Part shown: piece by piece, positions 55,543 to 63,790 of the stretch
Numbering within the stretch: the first letter of the stretch is position 1
How the letters are laid out: every line of letters begins with the position of its first letter
NCBI RefSeq assembly: GCF_040126305.1
Contig: NZ_CP149510.1
Coordinates: 107,001-171,000, forward strand
DNA: 64,000 bases
Reading direction: 5' to 3'
Source of the DNA: Pararhizobium sp. A13
GTDB lineage: Bacteria; Pseudomonadota; Alphaproteobacteria; Rhizobiales; Rhizobiaceae
Program-made: the position numbers and the translations under genes
Notes under the pieces: generated by a model
What the model saw: the letters and a program-made list of their open reading frames with translations, nothing else
Databases searched by the model: none
Told to the model about the DNA's origin: nothing

Positions 55543-55710
55543 ATGGCAAATCACCGAAGAGAAGCCTATTCGGCGTTCGCAGAAGATCATAGGCAGCTTG
55601 GAGCCGCGAAGGGTCCCTTCTCGCCGACGCTGCGCATAAAGGCGCTCGCCGCCGCCGTTCTGGCCGGCGTCCTTTTTTGGGGCGCGGTCGTCTTTTTCAT
55701 CATGCGCTGA
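55543..55710 (+). CDS. 55-residue single-pass membrane protein
   Basis: Short gene: basic N-terminal part (MANHRREAYSAF, then FSPTLRIKALA) and one hydrophobic helix (AAAVLAGVLFWGAVVFFIM). GAGGCGAGGAGCATGTG precedes ATG 55543. Codon use and third-position GC fit the neighbours. No family recognised. Confidence 0.65.
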   Translation: MANHRREAYSAFAEDHRQLGAAKGPFSPTLRIKALAAAVLAGVLFWGAVVFFIMR

Positions 55711-55969
55711 CGCCGAGGCCGGGTTTCCCCGGCGGTATCCGGCCGTCAAGCTGAAGTGCGAACCTTCAGAGGCGCATTCTGGCACCCGCGGCTACATCCG
55801 GCTGAACTCCGGCGGCCGTACCACCAAGCCTCTCGACGGCATTTCGCTCGAAAAACCCGCTAACACGGCGTTACATCGCGAAACAATTTGCGATGATTTT
55901 TTTCGGAACGATCGCTCCGCCTCTCGCATTGTGGACCACATGGCCATGACAAAACGAAAGGAGTGAGCC

Positions 55970-56365
55970 ATGAAAACGAAGATCCTGATCCTCTCCGCTG
56001 CCGTTCTCGGCATGATGTCGAGCGCCGCGCTGGCCGAAGATGGCGCCATCACCGGTGCCGCTGGCGGTGCGGTCACAGGCGCCATCGTCGGCGGCCCGGT
56101 CGGCGCTGCCGTGGGCGGTGTCGTCGGCCTCGCAGCCGGCGCCGCGCTCGATCCCCCGCCGCAGAAGGTCGTGACCTACGTGGAACAGCAGCCGCTGCAG
56201 CAGTCGGTCGTCACCGAACAGCCGATGGTCGTCGGCAAGCCCATCCCGCGCGACGTGGTGCTGGTCCCTGTGCCGGAAGACACCCGCTACGCCTATGCGA
56301 TCGTCAACAACCAGCGCGTGATCGTCGATCCGAAGACCCATACGGTCGTGCGGATCATGCAATAA
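55970..56365 (+). CDS. DUF1236-like glycine-zipper envelope protein
   Basis: A 131-residue secreted protein (signal 1-22, cleaved after SSAALA). A glycine zipper GAAGGAVTGAIVGGPVGAAV occupies residues ~29-60, followed by a DUF1236-like domain (PRDVVLVPVPEDTRYAYAIV). Family members are rhizobial envelope proteins of unknown function. AAAGGAG precedes ATG 55970. Confidence 0.82.
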   Translation: MKTKILILSAAVLGMMSSAALAEDGAITGAAGGAVTGAIVGGPVGAAVGGVVGLAAGAALDPPPQKVVTYVEQQPLQQSVVTEQPMVVGKPIPRDVVLVPVPEDTRYAYAIVNNQRVIVDPKTHTVVRIMQ

Positions 56366-56557
56366 AGCAGGTATCGCATGAAGCAGAAGGGGCGGACGGT
56401 GGTCCGCCCCTCGGTTGGGCGGCGTCCTCGTTCTTCGACAGAGAAACCGTCCAGCCGCATCCTGAGAAGTCCGCCCCCACTTCGGCAGGTTTTAGTTTTC
56501 CCGCAGTATTTCCAGGAGTAATCTGTTTATCGAGTTTGGACGACGGGAAGAGATGTG

Positions 56558-56827
56558 ATGAAAAATCTGATTTCAAGCTGCGCCATCTTGGTCGCACTCG
56601 CGTCCTGTACGCCATACCAGGAGCAACCGATACCCGGAAGCATCACCTATGGCGGTCACCAGCCTCGCACGAAACTGACGAAGGCACCGATCGGCAGCAC
56701 GTTTACCAATCAGATCATGGACGAGACCGGCCGCATGGCCATCGAGACCTACAGGATAGAGCCGGACCGCTCGCTCACGCTGATCAGACGCGAACGCCTC
56801 CGGCCCGGATTTTTCTCATATGATTGA
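56558..56827 (+). CDS. Small hypothetical lipoprotein
   Basis: An 89-residue protein with signal and lipobox (LVALASC, then TPYQEQP). The mature part has no recognised domain. ATG 56558 is chosen over GTG 56555. Located between the DUF1236 gene and the tRNA, same strand as the former. Confidence 0.7.
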   Translation: MKNLISSCAILVALASCTPYQEQPIPGSITYGGHQPRTKLTKAPIGSTFTNQIMDETGRMAIETYRIEPDRSLTLIRRERLRPGFFSYD

Positions 56828-56948
56828 GAACTTGGGCCCGACCGAGACCATATCGACCGATATTCAGCCAGGCTGGTTGAACGCATTTGACGACCGCCAC
56901 TCAGAGACGTTCTGTCATCTATGTCTCCGGGTCGGACAATTGGAAAAA

Positions 56949-57025
56949 TGGTAGCGGGAGAGGGACTCGAACCCCCGACACGCGGATTATGATTCCGCTG
57001 CTCTAACCACCTGAGCTACCCCGCC
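56949..57025 (-). tRNA. tRNA-Met (CAT anticodon)
   Basis: A 77-nt cloverleaf with encoded CCA. Acceptor strands GGCGGGG and TCCCGCT, D arm GCTCAGGTGGTTAGAGC, anticodon stem GCGGA/TCCGC with loop ATCATAA (anticodon CAT), T arm with GTTCGAGTCC. Most like elongator tRNA-Met; a lysidine-modified tRNA-Ile2 also has CAT and cannot be ruled out by eye, though its usual identity features are not evident. Confidence 0.9.
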
Positions 57026-57076
57026 ATCGGACTTGGACGCGGGCTTGGCCGCTGTCGTCGCCGTCAGTGGGGCGGC

Positions 57077-57105
57077 TTATAAGGTGCGGTTCATGCCGGT
57101 GTCAA
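57077..57105 (-). promoter_or_regulatory. Predicted promoter of tRNA-Met
   Basis: On the minus strand: TTGACA (57100-57105), 17-bp spacer, TTATAA (57077-57082), about 50 nt before the tRNA 5' end. The -35 box is a perfect match. Confidence 0.7.
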
Positions 57106-57190
57106 GCGGAGCCGTTTTAAAAAATTGGAAGTTTTCCAACGGTCCGTGGACAATATGTTGAGCAAGGGGCGCCAGGCGCCCCTGCCCCGT

Positions 57191-58387
57191 TCAGGCCGCG
57201 GCCGAACTCTGCAGCAGGTCCTTCAGCGCCGCTTCGGCTGCCGCTTCGCGCTCGGAACGCAGGATGAAGCCGCCGCCATAGACGCGGGCGTCCTCGCCGG
57301 TGCCGGAATAGAGCGCGCAGGCCTGCCCGGGGGCAACGCCTGCCTCGCCTTCCAGAAGTTCGACCGAGATGCCGCCTGCATCGGCGTGCAGGATGGCGGG
57401 TGCCGGCTGGCGCGTGGAGCGCACCTTGGCGAAACAGGTGAAGCCTTCGGCTGCCACGTCACGAATATCGCCGTCGCCCAGCCAGTTGACGTCGCGCAGA
57501 TAGACGCGGCGGGTTTCCAGCGCTTCCTTCGGGCCGACGATGACGCGGCGCGAGCGGGCGTCGAGATGCACGACATAAAGCGGCTCGCCCGTAGCCACGC
57601 CGATGCCGCGGCGTTGGCCGATCGTGTAATGCAGGATGCCCTCGTGGCTGCCGAGCACACGGCCGTCGAGATGGACGATATCGCCCGACAGAGCCGCATT
57701 CGGCTTCAGCTTCGAGACGATATCGGAATATTTGCCCTGCGGCACGAAACAGATGTCCTGGCTGTCGGCCTTCTTGGCGACGACGAGGCCCATGTCTTCG
57801 GCCAGCGCCCGCGTTTCGGCCTTCGTCAAATGACCGAGCGGAAAGCGCAGATAGTCGATCTGTTCTTGCGTCGTGGCAAAGAGGAAATAGCTCTGGTCGC
57901 GATCGGCATCGGCGGGGCGGAAGAGCGCGCGGCGGCCGGGCGCTCCCGGCTGCGGATTTGCTTTGGAGCGGATATAGTGCCCAGTCGCCAACGCATCGGC
58001 GCCGAGTTCGCGCGCGGTCGCCAGCAGATCGGCGAACTTCACCGTCTGGTTGCAGGCCACGCACGGAATCGGCGTTTCGCCGGCGACGTAGCTTTCCGCG
58101 AAGGGATTGATGACGGTTTCGCGAAAGCGCTGTTCATAGTCGAGCACGTAATGCGGGATGCCCAGCACTTCGCAGACGCGGCGGGCATCGTCGATATCCT
58201 GGCCGGCACAGCAGGAACCGGCGCGGTGCACGGCGGCGCCGTGATCGTAGAGTTGCAGGGTGATGCCGAGAACGTCATAGCCCTCACGTTTGAGGATGCC
58301 GGCCACGACCGAGGAATCGACACCGCCGGACATGGCAACGACGACGCGCGTATCTTCGGGCTTGCGATCAAAATCGAGACTGTTCAC
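57191..58387 (-). CDS. mnmA: tRNA-specific 2-thiouridylase MnmA
   Basis: Adds sulfur to U34 of Lys, Glu and Gln tRNAs. The PP-loop is [15 protein letters not shown]; catalytic cysteines are in [12 protein letters not shown] and the second in a [17 protein letters not shown] context. 398 residues. I chose GTG 58387 ([16 protein letters not shown]), the family start; longer frames (to 58510) have no support. TusA elsewhere in the window is a possible sulfur donor, though that relay is unproven here. Confidence 0.93.
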   Translation of the reverse strand: MNSLDFDRKPEDTRVVVAMSGGVDSSVVAGILKREGYDVLGITLQLYDHGAAVHRAGSCCAGQDIDDARRVCEVLGIPHYVLDYEQRFRETVINPFAESYVAGETPIPCVACNQTVKFADLLATARELGADALATGHYIRSKANPQPGAPGRRALFRPADADRDQSYFLFATTQEQIDYLRFPLGHLTKAETRALAEDMGLVVAKKADSQDICFVPQGKYSDIVSKLKPNAALSGDIVHLDGRVLGSHEGILHYTIGQRRGIGVATGEPLYVVHLDARSRRVIVGPKEALETRRVYLRDVNWLGDGDIRDVAAEGFTCFAKVRSTRQPAPAILHADAGGISVELLEGEAGVAPGQACALYSGTGEDARVYGGGFILRSEREAAAEAALKDLLQSSAAA

Positions 58388-58564
58388 GGTTTCCAATCCG
58401 GCATTCCGGTCCATCGGCGGGGTTTCGGCACTTCTGCGCGACCATACCCTGTTTCCTGCAAACGGCCAACGCCGCAGCGAAGCGTGCCCGGCAACTACGC
58501 CTACCCGCAAGCCCGCTATATAGAAAGTCGCGAGGATATGGACAAGTGCCAGCTGAAAACGCGC

Positions 58565-59311
58565 TTAGATGAGCTTCATTCGCATGGCGCGGGCGATCGC
58601 TTGCATCCGGTTGACGGCATCGAGCTTGCGTGTCGCCGTCTTGAAATAGCTTGAGACCGTGTAGACGGAGATGCCGAGGATGATGGCGATCTCGTCGCTA
58701 CTCTTGCCGGCCGCGGCCCAGCGCAGGCATTCGATCTCGCGGGCCGACAGCTTGTCGCGCGACGAGGCCCCGGTTTCGAAGGTGTGTTCGAGGATTTCGA
58801 ACAGTTGCAGCAGGGTCAGATAGAGGTCCGCGGTCTCAGCCCTGTCGGGCTCGCTGCGGGGGCCGGAGAGGAGAACGGCGAAGGCCTCCCCGTGGGTGGT
58901 GTGCAAGAGGACGGCAAAGGCGTTGCGCATCGACTGGCCCGCAAACAGCGCACCGATGGTATCGACGGCATTGTCACCTTGGGCGTTCATGAGGACGGCC
59001 GTTTCGGCAAAGATCGGCAGCTTCGTCTGGCGCAGCCGCTCGATCAGCATACTGGCATGGAACACTGTGACGGCATCATATTCCCGCACCATGTCGGAGG
59101 ACCAGCTGCTCAGCACAAGACGCTCGGCAAAGCGCTGCTGCTCGCCGGAAGGAATACGCGCGACCATGAAGTGGCTAAAGCCGAACTGGGCCGTGCACTG
59201 GCGCATCAGATGCAGCACTTCATATTCCGTCTGGATTGCGGGACTGTTCATGTCCGAAAGGAAATCAGCATAAGCCTCGCTTCGCAAGGCCAGCTTGTCA
59301 CGGTCTCTCAT
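58565..59311 (-). CDS. LuxR-type regulator with autoinducer-binding-like domain
   Basis: A 248-residue protein: an N-terminal Autoind_bind-like domain (about 20-165) and a C-terminal LuxR HTH (LSAREIECLRWAAAGKSSDE then VYTVSSYFKTATRKL). The acyl-homoserine-lactone contacts are incomplete: the Trp of WSSDMV is present but the usual Asp-Pro pair is not where expected (YDAVTVF). No synthase gene is near. It is an orphan, possibly responding to another ligand or to none. ATG 59311 is favoured over TTG 59326. Confidence 0.82.
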   Translation of the reverse strand: MRDRDKLALRSEAYADFLSDMNSPAIQTEYEVLHLMRQCTAQFGFSHFMVARIPSGEQQRFAERLVLSSWSSDMVREYDAVTVFHASMLIERLRQTKLPIFAETAVLMNAQGDNAVDTIGALFAGQSMRNAFAVLLHTTHGEAFAVLLSGPRSEPDRAETADLYLTLLQLFEILEHTFETGASSRDKLSAREIECLRWAAAGKSSDEIAIILGISVYTVSSYFKTATRKLDAVNRMQAIARAMRMKLI

Positions 59312-59835
59312 AATTTCGATCACCAACCTGCCGGCCTATGCCGCCGGCGCTTCAAAAAATTCTCATTCCATAACTTTTTTCTTAAAGCAGCACACGGGCC
59401 GAAAGCGGCAAACTCCGAAAGTGCCGGGGAAAGCACAATCGAAGCAACAGACCGGAGTTTGGAAATAATGCGACGCAGTAAGAGCCGTTCCAGAGCATCG
59501 AAAGAGATGCGCTATGCTCAATTACCGGGCGGTTTTACCAAAGCATTTAATCAAATTGCAACCGTTACATTTGCATGGCTCCCATGCAAATGTTTGTTTC
59601 AAAACATTTCTTGCCTCGAAATCAGGAGGCGGATGATCGCTAAAACCTGTTCTTTTGTGGGGGAGGCGCCGCCAGCGGCTGGCTGTCGTCGCGCGGCCAA
59701 GTGTTCCGGTCCATGCCAGCAACGCCCCGGAAGTCTCTAAAATTATGAGCAAATTGTTACCGTGCGCTTAGGCAAATGTTAAATGTGGCAAGCTAAGTTG
59801 GGCGCATATGGTCTTGAGTATGTGTAGAGAGTCCA
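59312..59835. other. Divergent regulatory region between the LuxR gene and sciP
   Basis: About 520 bp with no convincing gene; a frame starting at ATG 59468 continues through the hairpins described below but has no recognisable product. It contains two overlapping inverted repeats (59567-59609), a GANTC site at 59829-59833 and AT-rich promoter-like sequence close to sciP. Confidence 0.5.
59567..59609. repeat. Two overlapping inverted repeats that could form alternative hairpins
   Basis: First: ACATTTGCATGG (59567-59578) and CCATGCAAATGT (59582-59593), a perfect 12-bp inverted repeat with a 3-bp centre. Second: AAATGTTT (59588-59595) and AAACATTT (59602-59609). The right arm of the first overlaps the left arm of the second, so in RNA they exclude each other. 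Confidence 0.7.
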
Positions 59836-60111
59836 ATGACCGAAATGATACGACCCCGCGTGAAATATGTCATCGGCCCCGATGGCAGCCCTTTGACGAT
59901 TGCAGACCTGCCCCCGGCCAATACCCGTCGCTGGGTGATCCGACGCAAGGCTGAAGTCGTCGCCGCCGTTCGTGGCGGGCTTCTGAGCCTGGAAGAAGCC
60001 TGCGAACGTTACACCCTGACCGTCGAAGAATTCCTGTCCTGGCAGTCCTCCATCAACGACCATGGCCTCGCCGGCCTGCGCACGACCCGCATCCAGCAGT
60101 ACCGCCACTGA
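59836..60111 (+). CDS. sciP: CtrA inhibitor SciP (DUF1153)
   Basis: A 91-residue DUF1153 helix-turn-helix protein: VIGPDGSPLTIADLPPANTR, then RWVIRRKAEVVAAVRGGLLS and TVEEFLSWQSSINDHG. In Caulobacter SciP binds CtrA at promoters and blocks transcription late in the cell cycle. Length and motifs match. ctrA lies 1.3 kb downstream on the same strand. Confidence 0.88.
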   Translation: MTEMIRPRVKYVIGPDGSPLTIADLPPANTRRWVIRRKAEVVAAVRGGLLSLEEACERYTLTVEEFLSWQSSINDHGLAGLRTTRIQQYRH

Positions 60112-60257
60112 TCGGCGCGCATTAAGCGAAACCTTTTTTCGGGCGGTTGCCATGAACCCGGCAACCGCCCGAAGCATTTTCAGGTACCAGCCACCCTTCG
60201 CGTTCTGCTCGCGGCATGCCATATATCCACAAGCAGACAATCCGGATGGGTGGACCC

Positions 60258-60539
60258 ATGGATATCAAACTTGAGGAAGCCGGCTCGCACGGCCGCTACA
60301 GCGTGGCTGTCGAAGGTCACACCAGCGAAATGACCTATTCCAGGTCATCGCCACAGCTGATCATCATCGATCACACCGCCGTTCCCGACGCGCTGCGCGG
60401 CAAGGGCATCGGCCAGGCACTCGCCGCCCATGCGATCGAGGAGGCCCGCAAGGGCGGCTGGAAGATCATTCCGCTCTGCCCTTTCATGCGCGCCCAGACG
60501 CACCGGCATCCCGAATGGCAGGATGTCATCCAGACATAG
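60258..60539 (+). CDS. GNAT-type N-acetyltransferase (small)
   Basis: A 93-residue YidJ-like GNAT: acetyl-CoA loop ALRGKGIGQALAAHAIEEAR, then GWKIIPLCPFMRAQTHRHPEW. The PxCxFxxxxxxxHPEW end is typical of the small GNAT family (N-acetyltransferase_4). Start ATG 60258 has GGGTGGA upstream. Substrate unknown. Confidence 0.85.
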   Translation: MDIKLEEAGSHGRYSVAVEGHTSEMTYSRSSPQLIIIDHTAVPDALRGKGIGQALAAHAIEEARKGGWKIIPLCPFMRAQTHRHPEWQDVIQT

Positions 60540-60649
60540 GACTGCACACGCCCTCAGGCGCACTGCACCAAAAACGCACAAGGCCCTCCTCACGAACTTG
60601 GGACAAGTCCGTCAGAAAGGCCCTGTGCCTTTGAACGCCGCCGAACGCC

Positions 60650-61000
60650 TCAGGCGCGCATGCGAACGCTGCTATCGCGCTCTTCAAGCGCGGCCGCCTT
60701 GGCGAATTCCGCCTGGACTTCCTCTAGCGCCAGTTCCGCCGCATCCTGCTGCACCTTCAACTCCCGCACCGAGACCTGCAGGTTGTCGGCCCGCTGCCGG
60801 GCAGCCTTGGCAAAGGTCGGATAGGCGAAATGCGAGGGATCGGAGATCCCGGATTTCTTCTCTTCGAACGTGATTTGGTTTTCCAATTCCTTGGTCATCC
60901 GCTCAAATTCGGCCATCATCATTTGAAGCTGGTTCAACTGACGCTGTTTCTCCTTCACCTGAAATTCCTTCAGGCGAACAAGGCTCTCACGTGACTTCAT
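60650..61000 (-). CDS. FliJ-like coiled-coil flagellar export protein
   Basis: A 116-residue all-helical protein starting MKSRESLVRLKEFQVKEKQR, with heptad-rich coiled coil (QLQMMMAEFERMTKELENQI). Length, N-terminal pattern and highly charged helices match FliJ-type stalk proteins of the flagellar export ATPase, though the sequence family is divergent and fliI is absent here. Divergent from ctrA across a 442-bp region, so CtrA control is plausible. Confidence 0.6.
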   Translation of the reverse strand: MKSRESLVRLKEFQVKEKQRQLNQLQMMMAEFERMTKELENQITFEEKKSGISDPSHFAYPTFAKAARQRADNLQVSVRELKVQQDAAELALEEVQAEFAKAAALEERDSSVRMRA

Positions 61001-61442
61001 ACGCAATACTCCCGTGATGCGAGACCCCGGTTACTTGATTTGGCCCGTCCAACCGACCTTACGGTGTCGGAAAAAGAAAAAAATTCAGCGATCTTAACAA
61101 AATCCTACCGCTGGTAACCTTTCGTTTACGGGCATCGTTAATCATAGGGACGATCATTTAAGGGTCAGTAAATGCCGAATGTTAAATTTGAGGTTCGGCA
61201 TAGATTGAGTCAGATGAGTCAGATAGCCAATTTTCTTAATGTGGCGCATTAAGGATGTCATTCTAGATTCACATGCAAAATCAGAGGACTGCAAAAAATA
61301 TTTAACATTTCCGATACACCTTGCCAGAGTGAATCAGAATTTGTTAACCATTTGCTGGCAGCCTCCAAATCAGGCAACGACTGGATCCGTATCGCGTAAG
61401 GGGGCCATCAACGACCTTTCGGCGGCGGAAAAGGGGACAATT
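61001..61442. promoter_or_regulatory. ctrA/FliJ divergent control region
   Basis: 442 bp without a gene. Contents: inverted repeat ATGCCGAA / TTCGGCAT (61172-61179, 61194-61201) around TTAAATTT; TTAA-N7-TAAA at 61158-61172; perfect inverted repeat CTTAATG-tggcg-CATTAAG (61235-61253); four GANTC sites (61207, 61216, 61266, 61331 starts); and several TTAA/TTAACC half-sites such as GTTAACCATTTG near 61343. In Caulobacter, ctrA promoters are controlled by CtrA and CcrM (GANTC) methylation, so this layout fits. Confidence 0.55.
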
Positions 61443-62141
61443 ATGCGGGTTCTACTGATTGAAGACGACAGCGCGACAGCGCAGAGCATCGAACTGATGC
61501 TCAAGTCGGAAAGTTTTAACGTTTACACCACCGATCTCGGTGAAGAGGGCGTCGACCTCGGCAAGCTCTATGATTACGACATCATTTTGCTCGATCTCAA
61601 CCTGCCCGACATGTCCGGGTATGAGGTTTTGAGAACGCTGCGCCTGTCCAAGGTCAAGACACCGATCCTGATCCTCTCCGGCATGGCCGGCATTGAGGAC
61701 AAGGTTCGCGGCCTCGGCTTCGGCGCCGACGACTACATGACCAAGCCTTTTCACAAGGACGAGCTCGTCGCCCGGATTCACGCGATCGTCCGCCGTTCCA
61801 AGGGCCATGCGCAGTCGGTGATCTCGACCGGCGAGCTCATCGTCAACCTGGATGCCAAAACCGTCGAAGTCGGCGGCCAGCGCGTCCACCTGACGGGCAA
61901 GGAATACCAGATGCTGGAGCTGCTTTCGCTCCGCAAGGGCACCACCCTCACCAAGGAAATGTTCCTCAACCACCTCTATGGCGGCATGGACGAACCCGAA
62001 CTGAAGATCATCGACGTGTTCATCTGCAAGCTTCGCAAGAAGCTGGCAAATGCTGCCGGCGGCGCCAACTACATCGAAACGGTCTGGGGTCGCGGCTATG
62101 TGCTGCGCGAGCCGGACGGCGATTTCGCAGAAAGCGCCTGA
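61443..62141 (+). CDS. ctrA: Cell-cycle master regulator CtrA
   Basis: A 232-residue OmpR-type regulator. Receiver with acidic pocket LLIEDDSAT, Asp51 phosphorylation site ([14 protein letters not shown]), then winged-helix output with [16 protein letters not shown] and the ctrA-typical end [13 protein letters not shown]. Length is exactly the family's. The frame is open upstream to 61239 but ATG 61443 follows AAAGGGGACAATT and is the family start. Confidence 0.97.
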   Translation: MRVLLIEDDSATAQSIELMLKSESFNVYTTDLGEEGVDLGKLYDYDIILLDLNLPDMSGYEVLRTLRLSKVKTPILILSGMAGIEDKVRGLGFGADDYMTKPFHKDELVARIHAIVRRSKGHAQSVISTGELIVNLDAKTVEVGGQRVHLTGKEYQMLELLSLRKGTTLTKEMFLNHLYGGMDEPELKIIDVFICKLRKKLANAAGGANYIETVWGRGYVLREPDGDFAESA

Positions 62142-62226
62142 TTTTCGCCTGCTCTTCAGCTGGCGGCGTCCCGCATCCCGCATATGTGGAGACGCCACGG
62201 CTGATCGTGCCGAAATGAGTGTGAAG

Positions 62227-62251
62227 ACCCGCCGGAGATGGCGGGTTTTTT
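62227..62251 (+). terminator. Intrinsic terminator after ctrA
   Basis: Seven-pair stem ACCCGCC / GGCGGGT, loop GGAGAT, followed by TTTTTT. Confidence 0.85.
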
Positions 62252-62346
62252 CGTTTTTGGGGGCTGGATGGATCGGGGCGGCGCCCAGGGCGCCACACTA
62301 CAAAAAAGCTGAGGCTGGGGGCAGCGGCTTCATCTGGCGGACACCG

Positions 62347-62388
62347 GAGTATGATTTTGGGAGTATGATTTTGGGAGTATGATTTTGA
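62347..62388. repeat. Three tandem 14-bp repeats
   Basis: GAGTATGATTTTGG at 62347-62360 and 62361-62374, and GAGTATGATTTTGA at 62375-62388; ends directly at the stop codon of the leftward receiver-protein gene. Confidence 0.8.
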
Positions 62389-62751
62389 TCAGGCAGCGAC
62401 CGACAGGCTGCCAAAGACGCTGGTCAGGATCTTGCGGTCAAACGGCTTCAGGAGGAAGTCGTCAGCGCCGGCCCGCTTGCCGGCCATCATCTTCTTCAGG
62501 TCGGCTTCGACAACGCAGTAGTAGATGCGCACGCCCTTGCCGCCGGGCAGGTTGCGGATATTGGCAATGAGGTCCAGCGCGCCATCGAGAGCGGCATCGA
62601 CGATAATGATATTCGGCAATTCCGCTTCGCAGCGCACGAGCGCCTCAAGGCCGTTGGCGGCCTCGGACACCAGGAAGTTCAAGCCGGAGAGAATGCGCTT
62701 TCCAACCTTGCGTACGACGTCAGAATCATCGGCAATCATTAACCGTTGCAT
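62389..62751 (-). CDS. Atypical single-domain receiver protein next to chpT
   Basis: A 120-residue receiver domain: acidic pair in LMIADDSDV, Asp52 in IIIVDAALDG, Lys103 in LLKPFD. At the Thr/Ser switch position it has Val81 (IYYCVVEAD), and no MP follows the Asp. Start ATG 62751 has AAGGAGC upstream. It lies 114 bp downstream of chpT on the same strand. It resembles rhizobial CtrA-neighbourhood response regulators; its partner and output are unknown. Confidence 0.85.
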   Translation of the reverse strand: MQRLMIADDSDVVRKVGKRILSGLNFLVSEAANGLEALVRCEAELPNIIIVDAALDGALDLIANIRNLPGGKGVRIYYCVVEADLKKMMAGKRAGADDFLLKPFDRKILTSVFGSLSVAA

Positions 62752-62865
62752 CTCTAGCTCCTTCTTTATACCTAAGCGGGAGTCATTCCCTTGCAACAAC
62801 CGTATTCCGGTTTGGCAAAGATTCAGTTACCGCGGGAACTAAAAAGACATTTATCTCGGGGTACC

Positions 62866-63513
62866 TCAGGCTTCGGTCATCCTTGCCGAAAAGATGATCT
62901 CCTCCGGCGTCGACTCCACCGCGATCTCCATGCCGGCCTCTTCGGCAAGCAGCACCGTGTAATAGGGCTGGATGGTGTGAGCATCGACCGCTTCTTCGAG
63001 CGTGCCGGACAGCAGTTCGATCAGCTTCGGCGGCACGCGCATCATCCGGCCCTTGGCGATCAGCTTGAAGACCGCGTCATATTCAGGGTTTTCCAGCACG
63101 ACCTCGATCGAGCCACCGCGAGGAATGGCGCCATAGGCGATCAGGAACAGGTTGAGCAGCAGCTTCACGCGGTTCTTGGCGATAATGACGCGTGGGCCGG
63201 TCCAGGTGACTTCGGTCTTCTTTTCGACGGAGGCGAAATCCTTCGCGGCCTTTTCGGCCTCGCCGGTATCGATCGAGGCGCCGACCGAGCCGGAAGCACC
63301 GAAAGCAAGCCGCGCGAACTTCAACCGGACAGACGCATTGAGCGCACTGGTGCGGATCAAGTCCATGGCATCGGCATCCGCCCCGCCCTCGTCGAGAAGC
63401 TCGAGGCCGTTGTTGATGGCGCCAACAGGAGAGATGATGTCATGGCAGACGCGGCTGCACAGAAGCGCTGCGAGATCAGGACCGGTCAAGGTCAGGTTCG
63501 GGTTCTTTCCCAT
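62866..63513 (-). CDS. chpT: Histidine phosphotransferase ChpT
   Basis: A 215-residue phosphotransfer protein. The DHp-like helix carries His24 in SRVCHDIISPVGAINNGLEL, followed by a degenerate GHKL-like domain without ATP-binding boxes. ChpT relays phosphate from CckA to CtrA and CpdR; both receivers are in this window. Confidence 0.9.
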   Translation of the reverse strand: MGKNPNLTLTGPDLAALLCSRVCHDIISPVGAINNGLELLDEGGADADAMDLIRTSALNASVRLKFARLAFGASGSVGASIDTGEAEKAAKDFASVEKKTEVTWTGPRVIIAKNRVKLLLNLFLIAYGAIPRGGSIEVVLENPEYDAVFKLIAKGRMMRVPPKLIELLSGTLEEAVDAHTIQPYYTVLLAEEAGMEIAVESTPEEIIFSARMTEA

Positions 63514-63660
63514 GTCGATTCCTCAATAGCCGTCTTTCGGCTTCCGGCTCATAAGCGTGGCCAGGCGGCCTTCCGCGATGCTTTTGCCAGCATGGTCTAG
63601 CCCGCGAAGATTGCGCGGGCATAGCGTCAAGGGCGAAGATCATAAAGACACCACATTTGG

Positions 63661-63675
63661 TAAACCGATTGTTAA
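63661..63675. promoter_or_regulatory. CtrA-like site (TAAA-N7-TTAA) between chpT and eipA
   Basis: TAAA CCGATTG TTAA at 63661-63675 matches the CtrA consensus at spacing and 7 of 8 half-site bases. 116 bp before eipA, 148 bp from chpT start. Confidence 0.45.
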
Positions 63676-63790
63676 GATCATCGGTTCAAATTGCTGACAA
63701 TCAGCCCGAGCCCGTGACAGACTTGAACGGGGCAGGACAGCGGCCTGCGAATGAACACGCGCAGGCGCTCCCGGATTTACGGAGAAAACT

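Noticed and set aside
57125..58654. A 509-codon open frame on the plus strand
   Set aside because: Antisense shadow of mnmA; no ribosome site and low-complexity translation.
59468..59740. Possible 90-residue protein between the LuxR gene and sciP
   Set aside because: Frame runs through perfect hairpins, has Cys/Arg-rich composition unlike neighbours and no recognisable family.
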